From an uncultured Alphaproteobacteria bacterium (lineage in GTDB: Bacteria > Pseudomonadota > Alphaproteobacteria > CAAHEQ01 > UBA3637): a DNA stretch of 64,000 nucleotides. Numbering within the stretch: the stretch's first letter is position 1; each line of letters opens with the position of its first letter. A program made the translations under genes and the position numbers. The stretch covers positions 1 to 64,000 of the forward strand of contig CAKQGY010000007.1 of NCBI GenBank assembly GCA_934234055.1, in the 5' to 3' direction. The notes below the pieces were generated by a model that was not told the DNA's origin, ran no database searches, and saw nothing but the letters and a program-made list of their open reading frames with translations. Positions 25,549-33,902 of this stretch are shown here, piece by piece.

Positions 25549-27351
25549 TTAAACAATATCAAACAGCACATCACCGGTCTTGACCATATCGCCTTTTTTG
25601 ATATGGATTTTGGCGATTTTGGCATCGCGCGGACTTTTCGTCAGGGCTTCCATTTTCATCACTTCCAGAACACATAAATCCTGCCCGGTCTTGACCTGAT
25701 CCCCCTCGGCCACCAGGATATTTGTCACTACCCCCGGCGTGCCGGCCGTAATGGTTGTCGCGGTGCCACCGGTTGAGGCCGATATCGTCCCGGACGGTTT
25801 GGAGGCCGACTGGCTTTCCGCCCCCACGGCAATATCGTATTCCTTACCATTGACGCAGGCTTTTCCGCCGGCCAGGCGCACTTCATAGGTATGCCCGCCC
25901 ACCCGAACCTGATAGGTATCGGTTTTGGCCTTGGGCGCCTCTTTATAGCGCACCCCCAACTTGCCTTTCCCCAGCAAAAAGTCAATTCCCTTATTCCCGC
26001 AACTGGCAGCGATAAAGACATTTTCATCCGTGACTTTCAGCCCCGCGTCCCGCAGCATTTTCTCGTAATGCTTGCGTGCCTTCATCGGGTTTTTATCGTT
26101 CAGTTTCAGCACCGGTTCCTTCGTCGGTTTCAGGCCCAACTGTTCCGCCGCGATTTGCACGACTTTTTTATCCGGTGCAACCGGCGTTTTCCCAAAATAG
26201 CCCAGCACCATTTTGCCATAGCCCTCGGCAATTTTCTGCCACGGCCCCTGCATCACATTGTTAAAAGCCTGCTGGAAATAGAATTGCGACACCGGCGTCA
26301 CCGAGGTCCCGAATCCGCCTTTGCGCACGACTTCTTCCATCGCGACGATAATCTCGCCGTATTTGTCCATCAGGCCGTTATCCCGCAGCATTTGCGTATT
26401 GGCAGTCAAGGCCCCGCCCGGCATCGGCGACCATGGAATCCGAGGATCGGCATGCAGCGCTTCCGGCGGCAGGAAATAAGGCGACAGGGCGTCTTTCAAG
26501 GCTTCTTCCACCCGCATCACACCATCAATATCGCACACCAGTTCAAAGTCCGTCCCGCGCAGAGCATGCCACATCGTGGCCACATCCGGCTGACAGGTGC
26601 CTCCCGACACCGGTGCCAGCGACAGGTCCACAATATCCGCCCCGGCCTCTACCGCCGCCAAATAGCACGCCAAGCCCACACCGGCCGTCTCATGCGAATG
26701 GTATTCAATCGGACAGTGATCGCCCACCAAAACCCGAGCACGTTTAATTGTTTCATACACAACCGCCGGCACAGATGTCCCCGACGCGTCCTTAAAGCAC
26801 AGCGAATCAAACGGGATTTTGGCTTTGATAAATTTTTTCAATCGTTCTTCATAGAATTCGGGCGTATGAGCTCCCGTTGCCCCCGGCGGCAGCGACATCA
26901 TCGCCACACACAGCTGGTGTTTCAGGCCCGCTTTCGCAATACATTCCGCACTGTATTTCAGGTTCTCCGGATCATTCAAAGCATCAAAGTTCCGCACCGT
27001 GGACACGCCGTGTTTTTTGAACAAATCCGCGTGCAGTTTAATCATTGCCGAGCTTTGCGAATCCAGCGCCACCACATTGACCCCGCGTGCCAGGGTTTGC
27101 AGGTTGACCTGCGGGCCGCAAATTTCCCGGAACTTGTCCATCACATCAAAGGCATTTTCGTTGTTATAAAAGAACGCCGATTGGAATGACGCCCCACCGC
27201 CTGACTCAATGTTATCAAAGCCGGCTTTGACGGCCTCGGCCACCACGGGCAGATAATCTTTACTCAACACCCGCGCCCCAAAGCACGATTGAAATCCGTC
27301 CCGAAAAGCCGTGCACATAAATGTGATTTTCTTTGTTTTTTTCGTTTTCAT
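25549..27351 (-). CDS. oadA: Oxaloacetate decarboxylase alpha subunit (carboxyltransferase plus biotinyl domain)
   Basis: 600 aa. The carboxyltransferase TIM barrel (1-300) has SLCFKDASGTSVP and PIEYHSHETAGVGLA with metal-binding residues. A conserved linker region follows, then a low-complexity hinge (about 490-525) and a C-terminal biotinyl domain with Lys566 in EVMKMEA. The N-terminus CTAFRDGFQSCFGARV is divergent from the common Arg-Asp-x-x-Gln-Ser-Leu-x-Ala-Thr-Arg pattern, so this is an unusual subfamily. It transfers the carboxyl group of oxaloacetate to biotin; the product is pyruvate. It forms an operon with oadG upstream and oadB downstream. Confidence 0.92.
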   Translation of the reverse strand: MKTKKTKKITFMCTAFRDGFQSCFGARVLSKDYLPVVAEAVKAGFDNIESGGGASFQSAFFYNNENAFDVMDKFREICGPQVNLQTLARGVNVVALDSQSSAMIKLHADLFKKHGVSTVRNFDALNDPENLKYSAECIAKAGLKHQLCVAMMSLPPGATGAHTPEFYEERLKKFIKAKIPFDSLCFKDASGTSVPAVVYETIKRARVLVGDHCPIEYHSHETAGVGLACYLAAVEAGADIVDLSLAPVSGGTCQPDVATMWHALRGTDFELVCDIDGVMRVEEALKDALSPYFLPPEALHADPRIPWSPMPGGALTANTQMLRDNGLMDKYGEIIVAMEEVVRKGGFGTSVTPVSQFYFQQAFNNVMQGPWQKIAEGYGKMVLGYFGKTPVAPDKKVVQIAAEQLGLKPTKEPVLKLNDKNPMKARKHYEKMLRDAGLKVTDENVFIAASCGNKGIDFLLGKGKLGVRYKEAPKAKTDTYQVRVGGHTYEVRLAGGKACVNGKEYDIAVGAESQSASKPSGTISASTGGTATTITAGTPGVVTNILVAEGDQVKTGQDLCVLEVMKMEALTKSPRDAKIAKIHIKKGDMVKTGDVLFDIV

Positions 27352-27354
27352 TTT

Positions 27355-27525
27355 TTACTCCTGACTTTGGGCGACGGCAATTGCCACCGCAATTTCTTCA
27401 TCGTTATTACCGGCCGCAGCCGCCACAATCCGGCGCAGTAAATCCAGTGCGCCCCACAACATCAACAAAAAAGCGAACACGCCGCCCATTCCGACAAGCG
27501 TAATAAATAGTGCTTCAAAAATCAT
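27355..27525 (-). CDS. oadG: Oxaloacetate decarboxylase gamma subunit, very short
   Basis: 56 aa, found by reading the gap upstream of oadA. The ATG at 27525 has GGGAGGG 5 nt upstream and the TAA ends 3 nt before the oadA ATG. One N-terminal membrane helix is present (ITLVGMGGVFAFLLMLWGAL), the classic OadG pattern including Gly-Met-Gly-x-Val-Phe. A short cytoplasmic tail, acidic then alanine-rich, follows. OadG anchors the alpha subunit to OadB and helps assembly. The C-terminal zinc-binding segment of longer OadG proteins is missing. Confidence 0.85.
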   Translation of the reverse strand: MIFEALFITLVGMGGVFAFLLMLWGALDLLRRIVAAAAGNNDEEIAVAIAVAQSQE

Positions 27526-27550
27526 ACACCCTCCCTATCAACTCCTGACC

Positions 27551-27579
27551 AGTTTATTAATTTTTTCCCTGTTTTGCAA
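27551..27579 (-). promoter_or_regulatory. Candidate promoter of oadGAB
   Basis: On the minus strand TTGCAA (27579-27574), 17-bp spacer, TAAACT (27556-27551), about 25 nt before oadG. Confidence 0.4.
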
Positions 27580-27589
27580 GTCCTTTTTG

Positions 27590-27632
27590 CATAAAAAAAT
27601 GGAAAAAGCAGGCCTTTTTTAAAGACCTGCTT
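27590..27632 (-). terminator. Terminator of the yfgM-bamB-der operon
   Basis: Stem AAGCAGG (27606-27612) with CCTGCTT (27626-27632), extended by TTT/AAA in the loop. On the minus strand it is followed by a T-rich stretch reaching 27590. It separates der from oadG. Confidence 0.7.
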
Positions 27633-27639
27633 CAAAAAA

Positions 27640-29010
27640 TCACGATCGACGCGCGGGTTTTTCTTTCTTGCAAGGCCTCCGCGGCTTGTTCGCAAAGGGG
27701 TTCTCGCGCTTACGCATATAGATTCGGATCGGCACCCCGACCAGGCCGAACTCTTCGCGGATTCCGTTTGACAGGTATCTTAAATAGGATTCGGGCAGCG
27801 AATCCGGATTGCTGGAAAAAATCACAAAGGTCGGCGGCCGTGCGCTGACCTGCGTCATATATTTCATCGGAATACGGCGACCGTTGCCGGCAATAGGCGT
27901 TGGGTGTGCCTGGGTCATCATCTTCAAAAAGTCGTTCATTTTATGCGTAGACACACGCTTATTCCACAGTTTATAAATATGGAAAATTGTTGTCATCATC
28001 GGCTCTATGCCATAGCCTGTTTTGGCCGACACCGTCACCACCGGCAAGCCCTTGACTTGTTGCAGCGACTCCTCCATTTTTTCTTTCAGGTCATTCATCA
28101 CCTGCCGCTGATTCGCAACCGTATCCCATTTATTCAAAGCCAGGATCAAGCCCCGCCCCTCATCCAACACTTTGGACGCAATCATCAGGTCCTGACGCTC
28201 CAACGGCTGATTGGCATCCAGCACCAGCACCACCACCTCGGCAAAGTCAATGGCATTACGCGTATCGGCGGCCGAAATTCGTTCCAACTCATCGTCCACT
28301 TTTCCATACTTGCGCAAGCCCGCCGTATCCGTCAACAGGATTTGATTCCCCTTCCATTCCCACGGCACCGTAATCGCATCACGGGTCACCCCGGCCGTCG
28401 GCCCCGTCAACAGGCGATTTTGCCCCACCAAGCGGTTGATCAGGGTGGACTTGCCCACATTCGGTCGCCCCACAATCGCCAGTTTCAAGGGGCGCACCGT
28501 CTCGACCCCCGCGGCCTTATCCTCCGCCGGGCACAACGGCTTTAACAACGCATACAACCGATCCAATCCCAACCCGTGCTCGGCCGACACCGGCACCGGA
28601 TCCCCCAGACCCAAGCGATAGAATTCAGCCAACCGATGCGGTTCCGGTTTCCCCTCGCATTTATTGGCCAACACAAACACCGGCTTGTCCAAGCGTCTCA
28701 ACTGCCCGCCCAGCCGTTCGTCCAGGCGCGTCAGTTCGGCCCGCCCGTCCACCAGCATCAAGACAATATCCGCCTCAGCCATTGCCAGTTCCGTTTGCCG
28801 CCACATCGCCTCGGCCAACTCGGTTGTTTCCTCCAATCCCGCCGTATCAATCAGGCGAAAGGTCAAGTCTTTCAGCGTCGCTTCGGCTTCTTTGCGATCG
28901 CGGGTCACCCCGGCGCGGTCGTGCACAATAGCCACCCGTCGACCGCACAGGCGGTTAAATAAAGTAGACTTTCCGACATTCGTTCTGCCGACAATCGCTA
29001 TCGTTTTCAT
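27640..29010 (-). CDS. der: Ribosome assembly GTPase Der (EngA)
   Basis: 456 aa from the ATG at 29010 (AAGGA upstream); the longer in-frame extension is rejected. Two tandem GTPase domains: the first P-loop is GRTNVGKST near residue 8, the second GRPNVGKST near residue 185, with G3 DTAG and G4 NKCE/NKWD motifs. A KH-like domain follows (residues ~355-440). Der is essential for 50S subunit maturation. It is the third gene of yfgM-bamB-der, the same order as in many Gammaproteobacteria, and ends at the terminator at 27606-27632. Confidence 0.96.
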   Translation of the reverse strand: MKTIAIVGRTNVGKSTLFNRLCGRRVAIVHDRAGVTRDRKEAEATLKDLTFRLIDTAGLEETTELAEAMWRQTELAMAEADIVLMLVDGRAELTRLDERLGGQLRRLDKPVFVLANKCEGKPEPHRLAEFYRLGLGDPVPVSAEHGLGLDRLYALLKPLCPAEDKAAGVETVRPLKLAIVGRPNVGKSTLINRLVGQNRLLTGPTAGVTRDAITVPWEWKGNQILLTDTAGLRKYGKVDDELERISAADTRNAIDFAEVVVLVLDANQPLERQDLMIASKVLDEGRGLILALNKWDTVANQRQVMNDLKEKMEESLQQVKGLPVVTVSAKTGYGIEPMMTTIFHIYKLWNKRVSTHKMNDFLKMMTQAHPTPIAGNGRRIPMKYMTQVSARPPTFVIFSSNPDSLPESYLRYLSNGIREEFGLVGVPIRIYMRKRENPFANKPRRPCKKEKPARRS

Positions 29011-29021
29011 AGTTCTTTTCC

Positions 29022-30284
29022 TTATTGATAAATCAGTATATCCGCCTCTTGGGTCAAGATAACCAGACGGCCACCTGCCACCACCGGCGCCACCGCAATC
29101 GGAGCCACCCGCGTTTGTTTTTGCACCTGTCCGTTCGCGGGGTTCAGCACCACAATATCCCCGGCGGACGAGGTCGCAATCAATCCCCTGTCCGTGGCCG
29201 CAGGTCCATACCATTCGACCCCCGCGGTATCGCTTGTTAAATCTTGTTGCCAGAACACGCGCCCATTGCGCCGATCCAAGGCTACCATTTGATTTTGGTT
29301 CGAGATCAAGATCATCACATTCCCGCTGACGATCGGTGTTTGACGCCCGCCCAGGCTCACTTCAAAGATCGGGGTCCCGTCATTCAACCGCCAAGCCCCC
29401 GCTTTACCGGCATTTCCGACCACATAGATTTGCCCGTCTGCGATTACCGGCGCCGCCACAATATGCGGCATATCCAGCATCGTATTAAAAGTGCGCTTGG
29501 CCCAGACCGTCTCCGTCCACAACAACACCCCGGTTTGTGCGTCCAGCGCATTGATTCGCCCGTTGGTCGTCGGCATAACCACCAAACCCGAACCCGCTGC
29601 CGGCGCCCCCATACCAAAGAAATTCGTTGTCGTCGGCGCTTCGTTATAGGACCAGACCCGCGTGCCATCTTTGACCGCCAACGCCACCAGTTCGTTGTTC
29701 AGCGACGACACATACAGCCGCCCGTCCGCGATCACCGGTGCCGACCGCAGCGGGATATTCAGTGCCTGCTCCCAGATCTTATTTCCCGACAGATCCGTCG
29801 CCATCACCCGACCATCGCCCGCCACCGCATACAATCGTGTGCCATCAGTGGCCAGCCCTACGCTTTTGGCCGTTGTCCCTTTGATATCAGCCAATTTTTG
29901 CCGTCCCAATCGTTTTCCCGTTTCCAGGTTTGTCGCCTGCAACACGAACCGACTGTCCAGCGTATAAATCGTTTTTCCCAGAATTACCGGCGCGGCCAGC
30001 ACCACCGATTCCGAAGTGATACCTTTTCCGGCCGATACGACCACAGGCTTGTCCAAATGCCCGTTCCACGCCGACACAGGTGCTTTATTTTGCGCATTAT
30101 AGCCCGCCATTGTCCGATTGGCATTTTTAACGGCCGCCGCGGGTCGCACAGTCCCTTGTGCCTGTTGGGGGTTTTCGGCCAAAATCACAGCCTTGCGTCC
30201 CTCGGCCGGCGCGACCGGACCGGTATCCGCGCACCCCGCCAAAGCCAACAACACAACGCCCAGCCAAAATCCCGTTTTCGTCAT
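29022..30284 (-). CDS. bamB: Outer membrane assembly lipoprotein BamB
   Basis: 420 aa. Lipoprotein signal with lipobox LALAGC (Cys18). A linker is followed by repeated PQQ-like beta-propeller blades with the usual pattern (APVIADGRLYVSSLNNELVA, TDGTRLYAVAGDGRVMATDL, GLIATSSAGDIVVLNPANGQ). BamB is the periplasmic propeller of the BAM complex that inserts beta-barrels such as the two encoded in this window. The start codon shares one base with the yfgM stop, so translation is coupled. The disordered N-terminal region (about 20-85) is longer than in E. coli BamB. Confidence 0.92.
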   Translation of the reverse strand: MTKTGFWLGVVLLALAGCADTGPVAPAEGRKAVILAENPQQAQGTVRPAAAVKNANRTMAGYNAQNKAPVSAWNGHLDKPVVVSAGKGITSESVVLAAPVILGKTIYTLDSRFVLQATNLETGKRLGRQKLADIKGTTAKSVGLATDGTRLYAVAGDGRVMATDLSGNKIWEQALNIPLRSAPVIADGRLYVSSLNNELVALAVKDGTRVWSYNEAPTTTNFFGMGAPAAGSGLVVMPTTNGRINALDAQTGVLLWTETVWAKRTFNTMLDMPHIVAAPVIADGQIYVVGNAGKAGAWRLNDGTPIFEVSLGGRQTPIVSGNVMILISNQNQMVALDRRNGRVFWQQDLTSDTAGVEWYGPAATDRGLIATSSAGDIVVLNPANGQVQKQTRVAPIAVAPVVAGGRLVILTQEADILIYQ

Positions 30285-30994
30285 TATTTTTCCATTTCAC
30301 GCAGCAAAGCCGTCAAGCGTTCCCGCACCGTCGGCATAATTGTTTCCACGGCCAAGGCTTTTTGGATCGTGCCGACCGCCACTTCCTTTTGCCCCGCCAA
30401 CATACTCATCAGTGCCGACAGTTCGCTTGCTTCCCCAAAGAAAGCCGATTCCGGCCGTTTCAGGATCGGCAGCAAATACGCCTGCAATTCAGCCTGATTC
30501 GCGCTGTTCAGGCGATGTCCCACATAGGACACCATTGCCGCCTCGCGCAAGGGGACCGGCGCACTTGTATTATCTGCCAAATCTTTCAGGATTCCCAGTC
30601 CGCGTTCTTTTTCCGTTCCGCTCATCAGGATTCCGGCCGTTTCCATTTGTGCCAAATAGCGGTATCCCGTCCGTCCGTTTTGAGCCAATTCTTCCAAAGC
30701 CGTCGTCGCTCCGACCGCATCACCCCGCGCCGCCAGAACCAGTGCATTTTCATACACATCCGATTCGGCCAAGCGCACTTTTTGCTGCCAGGTTTGATAG
30801 ACCTGCACCCCGATCGTGCCCAAGATCACGCCGGCTGCCCCGCCGATCACCAACCAGCCGTATTTTTTCCACAAAGTCGCCAGCCGTTCACGTTGCAGTT
30901 CTTCATCCACTTCGCGTTCAAAGATTCGTTGTTGAATCTGGTTGCAATCCGAGCACCCCGTTTCGCATTTTCCTTTACAAGATTTTTCAGTCAT
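30284..30994 (-). CDS. yfgM: YfgM-like membrane protein with TPR fold and cysteine-rich N-terminus
   Basis: 236 aa. An N-terminal cytoplasmic segment is followed by one membrane helix (residues ~49-69, LVIGGAAGVILGTIGVQVYQ). A periplasmic TPR-like domain follows (ALVLAARGDAVGATTALEEL, then GYRYLAQMETAGIL). YfgM proteins are ancillary subunits of the Sec translocon and periplasmic chaperone network. Oddly, four cysteines (6, 10, 14, 17) are clustered at the extreme N-terminus, resembling a metal or cluster ligand set not typical of YfgM. First gene of the operon; promoter at 31013-31041. Confidence 0.86.
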   Translation of the reverse strand: MTEKSCKGKCETGCSDCNQIQQRIFEREVDEELQRERLATLWKKYGWLVIGGAAGVILGTIGVQVYQTWQQKVRLAESDVYENALVLAARGDAVGATTALEELAQNGRTGYRYLAQMETAGILMSGTEKERGLGILKDLADNTSAPVPLREAAMVSYVGHRLNSANQAELQAYLLPILKRPESAFFGEASELSALMSMLAGQKEVAVGTIQKALAVETIMPTVRERLTALLREMEK

Positions 30995-31012
30995 TTTTAA
31001 TCCTTTACAGTT

Positions 31013-31041
31013 ATGATACTTTCTTTATATCAGAAAAGCAA
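31013..31041 (-). promoter_or_regulatory. Promoter of yfgM-bamB-der
   Basis: On the minus strand TTGCTT (31041-31036), 17-bp spacer, TATCAT (31018-31013). It lies between the SDR stop and yfgM. Confidence 0.6.
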
Positions 31042-31056
31042 CATTTTCGCAATCAT

Positions 31057-31827
31057 TTATTTTTCTTTTTTCGGTAATTTTCCCAGAATTGGCAGAATCA
31101 AGCGCGCCGGTAATATACCTCCCAACCACGCGCCGAATGCCATTATTCCCGGGAAAGCGATGATCGGCGACCGTCGCATCAAGCGTTTTTTGATCAAGGC
31201 CGCCGCTTTCGGTGCCTGCATCAGAAACGGCATACCAAAGCGATTTTTATCCGTCAATGGTGTTTCAATAAAGCCCGGGCAGATCACACTGACCGCCACG
31301 CCGGCCGGTTTTAACGCGCCCCACAAAGCCTCACCCCATGCTTTCACACAGGATTTAGAGGCCGAATACGCCGGACAGCTGGCCATCCCGCGATAACCCG
31401 ACAGCGAGCTGACGATCGCGATATGCCCCGTTCCGCGGGCTTTCATCAATTCCGCCGCCGGCAGGACCGTATTGATCACGCCAAAGATATTCGTCTCAAA
31501 AATTGTCCGCGTGCTGACCGGTGTTTCATCCAGGCCCAGCACCCCCGCCGACACGCCGGCATTGGCGATGATCAAGTCTATCGGCCGAATATCCCAGGCC
31601 GTCCGGATTGCCAATTCGGCCGCCCCCTTATCCGTCACATCAAAGCGGTAAGTATGCACCTCGGCCCCCGCCTGCTGACAATCTTTTGCTGTCTCGTTCA
31701 AGCGCGTTTCATTTCGACCGCACAGGAACAACATCATTCCCTTTTCGGCATAGGCCAATGCCAAGGCTCGCCCGATGCCGCTGGACGCGCCGGTGATAAA
31801 AACGGAGAGAGGTTTTGGGTATTTCAT
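31057..31827 (-). CDS. Short-chain dehydrogenase/reductase
   Basis: 256 aa. Classical SDR features: cofactor motif TGASSGIG (12-19), NAG (89-91), catalytic Ser141, Tyr154 and Lys158 (YSASK), and PGFIETPL after the active site. The Arg at 38 (CGRNE) suggests NADP(H). A hydrophobic C-terminal stretch (about 222-248, FPGIMAFGAWLGGILPARLI) suggests membrane association, as in SDRs acting on lipids or ketoacyl substrates. The substrate cannot be predicted. It is a single gene; no operon partner is clear. Confidence 0.9.
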   Translation of the reverse strand: MKYPKPLSVFITGASSGIGRALALAYAEKGMMLFLCGRNETRLNETAKDCQQAGAEVHTYRFDVTDKGAAELAIRTAWDIRPIDLIIANAGVSAGVLGLDETPVSTRTIFETNIFGVINTVLPAAELMKARGTGHIAIVSSLSGYRGMASCPAYSASKSCVKAWGEALWGALKPAGVAVSVICPGFIETPLTDKNRFGMPFLMQAPKAAALIKKRLMRRSPIIAFPGIMAFGAWLGGILPARLILPILGKLPKKEK

Positions 31828-31869
31828 ATCAATCCTTTCAAAAAAAGTTTCATTTAATGCATTTTTTTC

Positions 31870-31897
31870 TTGACTTTTTATTTTAGACGAGTATAAT
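31870..31897 (+). promoter_or_regulatory. Promoter of tRNA-Leu(CAA)
   Basis: TTGACT (31870-31875), 16-bp spacer, TATAAT (31892-31897); the mature tRNA begins 27 nt further. Confidence 0.7.
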
Positions 31898-31923
31898 GCA
31901 AATGTCTAGTAAAAAGTTTTTAT

Positions 31924-32010
31924 GCCTCTGTGGCGAAATTGGTAGACGCGACAGACTCAAAATCTGTTGATAGCAATATCATGCTGGTTCAAGTCCGGCC
32001 AGAGGTACCA
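31924..32010 (+). tRNA. tRNA-Leu (anticodon CAA)
   Basis: An 87-nt class II tRNA. Acceptor GCCTCTG/CAGAGGT (first pair G-U), anticodon stem ACAGA/TCTGT with loop CTCAAAA, a long variable arm, T-loop GGTTCAAGTCC, discriminator A and encoded CCA. It reads TTG. Confidence 0.95.
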
Positions 32011-32018
32011 AGTATTAC

Positions 32019-32046
32019 AACCACCGTTTCAAAGGTGGTTTTTTCT
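32019..32046 (+). terminator. Terminator of tRNA-Leu(CAA)
   Basis: Perfect 7-bp stem AACCACC / GGTGGTT with an 8-nt loop, followed by TTTTCTTT. Confidence 0.85.
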
Positions 32047-32207
32047 TTATTTTACAAGGCTTTTTGCTGGTTCGATAAACACCACTTCCGAAAGTGCCTA
32101 TTTTCGTGAATTATCGAACTCGAAAATAAAATAATTTAAAATCAATAACTTATTAAAGTTCAAGTCCGACACGGGCTCAAAGACCTAATCGCAAATGAAA
32201 TAATATA

Positions 32208-32236
32208 TTGTGTTTTATAAAATAATCTGATACGAT
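32208..32236 (+). promoter_or_regulatory. Promoter of the cysteine-rich secreted protein gene
   Basis: TTGTGT (32208-32213), 17-bp spacer, TACGAT (32231-32236), 20 nt before the start codon. Confidence 0.5.
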
Positions 32237-32256
32237 GATAAGAAAAGAGGATAATT

Positions 32257-32736
32257 ATGAAAAAAGTATTATTTTTATTATTGTTAATTCCCTTTATCAC
32301 AAATGCTCATGAGACGGCCACAGTGCCAACAGTCATAGGCAAAAAGGGAGGAATTATAGCTGATCAAGAAGAATGTCCTAAAAATATAACCTGTCCCACG
32401 GGTGAACTATTAGGGGATGATGGTCAATGTTATAAATGTGATGACAAAAGAAAAATCAGCGTTCTGTGCGATACAGCTAGGGCGGGTAAGTCTTGTCCTA
32501 ACAGATATCTTTCCTATGGGGAGTACACAACATTAAATGAAAGCGTTATGTACTGCCCTGAAGATACAATCCCCGAAAATGGTATATGCAGAAACAAAAA
32601 ATGCGAAGATTTCGAAGGATTTCATTCCACAGAACATGGCTGTTGTCCCATTATTGAGCGTGAAATAAAAATAGACAATGACGGAAATAAATATGAAGTC
32701 ATCCATCCTTGTGTTCAGTTTATTTATGTTAGTTAA
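32257..32736 (+). CDS. Small cysteine-rich secreted protein, family copy 1
   Basis: 159 aa with signal peptide (MKKVLFLLLLIPFITNA, cleavage after Ala17). The mature protein has 13 cysteines arranged as repeated CPxx and CxxC modules: CPTGELLGDDGQCYKCDDK, then AGKSCPNRYLSYGEY and CPEDTIPENGIC. The segment ending CPNRYLSY matches CPDRYIAY in the protein at 52145, and the CPTG...CYKC module resembles the N-terminus of the autotransporter at 1-240. Such modules probably form disulfide-linked loops in the periplasm or outside. Function unknown. AAGAGG precedes the ATG; base composition is AT-richer than neighbours. Confidence 0.75.
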   Translation: MKKVLFLLLLIPFITNAHETATVPTVIGKKGGIIADQEECPKNITCPTGELLGDDGQCYKCDDKRKISVLCDTARAGKSCPNRYLSYGEYTTLNESVMYCPEDTIPENGICRNKKCEDFEGFHSTEHGCCPIIEREIKIDNDGNKYEVIHPCVQFIYVS

Positions 32737-32812
32737 ATATCCTCAATTTGTTGTGCCAATTTTTTGAAATCTGCTAAATGTTTGGCTCGGTATTCGTTAA
32801 GCACGCTGTACC

Positions 32813-32846
32813 AAAAAAACACCGCTCCCCGCGGTGTTTATTTTTA
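32813..32846 (-). terminator. Bidirectional terminator of the radical SAM operon
   Basis: Perfect 9-bp stem AAACACCGC / GCGGTGTTT, loop TCCCC. Seven T follow on the minus strand, and TTTATTTTT follows on the plus strand. The radical SAM stop codon lies at its edge. Confidence 0.85.
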
Positions 32847-33902
32847 CCCCCAAAATCCCCGCAACGGTTCGGTCTTATACCGGGCCAGAAACGGATTCTC
32901 ACGCGCGGCATCGCCAAAGCAATTATCGGCCGACGCTTTGCACCCACCCTGACATTTCTTCACGATTTTGCACGAATCACAAAACCGCGGGTGGGCTTGG
33001 ATAAATTGCGCCGCCCGGTCGCTGTGAAACATCGCATCTATGGACATATCGCGAACATTGCCGATAATCGTCGGCGAGAACGAGCACAGCCGTATATTCC
33101 CCAAGTAGTCCATCACCAGGATATTTTGCTTAAACCCCACCCCGCACAGAGTAAAGGTGATATGCTTAAACGGCCGCAGGTTCACCAAGCACGGCGGGAT
33201 ATTGATCGGCGCGTGTATAGCCAAATCCGGGTGCACAACGGCAAAAGCCTCACAAATTTTCAAGGCCTCGGTTATTTCCGCCGGCGACAGTTGCAATTCG
33301 TCCACACAGTCTCTTCCATTCCCGCACGGGTTAAACCGGTTAAACGAGAAGTTCCGCACCCCAAGGGCATACGACAGCTTTAATGTCTCGGGCAGGGTCG
33401 CGATATTCCGCTTTGTCGCCACAAAGACATGCGAGACCAGCACATTTTGCCGAATGCATTCTTGGGTCGCCGCCACCGCGTTATCAAAAGCCGAAAATCC
33501 CACAGCGCGCGATTCGGCATCAAACACAGCCCTGTCCGCCGAGATAAACGATATTTCAAACAGCCGCACCCGATGTGCCTTGGCAAAGGCCACTTTTTCG
33601 GCGTCCAGGAACGACCCGTTTGTCATGATATGGATACTGCGCACCCGGCTGTCCTGCACCGCCTCCAAAATTTCATTCACATCGGGGCGGGTATAGATTT
33701 CTCCCCCCGTCAGGATCAGCTGCTCACACCCCGTTTGGTTCAGGGCTTCTTTCAACACCTGCACCGTATGCGCCGTGTCCAACAGGTTTTTGGGATACTG
33801 CGCCGATATTTTTTGCACATTATAGCAATGCCGACAGTTCAGCGAGCACGCCACCGTCGCTTCAAATATCAAAGTTCTAATCCGACATTTCATCTGCCTC
33901 AA
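32844..33902 (-). CDS. Radical SAM/SPASM protein coupled to a twin membrane-protein operon
   Basis: 352 aa. Radical SAM cluster motif CSLNCRHC near residues 19-26, GGEIYTRPD as the usual GGE, and a SPASM-type C-terminus with many cysteines (CSFSP, then CDSCKIVKKCQGGCKASADNC) that would hold auxiliary [4Fe-4S] clusters. Relatives include AlbA, PqqE and anaerobic sulfatase maturases, which modify peptides or proteins. No sulfatase or short precursor peptide is seen nearby. The start overlaps the stop of the upstream membrane-protein gene by 4 nt, indicating translational coupling. The partner could therefore be that membrane protein; this is inference. Confidence 0.85.
   Translation of the reverse strand: MRQMKCRIRTLIFEATVACSLNCRHCYNVQKISAQYPKNLLDTAHTVQVLKEALNQTGCEQLILTGGEIYTRPDVNEILEAVQDSRVRSIHIMTNGSFLDAEKVAFAKAHRVRLFEISFISADRAVFDAESRAVGFSAFDNAVAATQECIRQNVLVSHVFVATKRNIATLPETLKLSYALGVRNFSFNRFNPCGNGRDCVDELQLSPAEITEALKICEAFAVVHPDLAIHAPINIPPCLVNLRPFKHITFTLCGVGFKQNILVMDYLGNIRLCSFSPTIIGNVRDMSIDAMFHSDRAAQFIQAHPRFCDSCKIVKKCQGGCKASADNCFGDAARENPFLARYKTEPLRGFWG

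Noticed and set aside
25891..27189. 432-codon plus-strand frame
   Set aside because: It lies wholly opposite oadA, is rich in His/Arg/Gln and has no ribosome binding site; a shadow of the GC-biased coding strand.
29244..30497. 417-codon plus-strand frame
   Set aside because: Antisense shadow of bamB and yfgM with the same biased composition.
32733..32816. Minus-strand frame ending YRAKHLADFKKLAQQIEDI, a possible gene remnant
   Set aside because: It looks protein-like, but a stop precedes it within the terminator, it has no start codon, and it is too short to assign.
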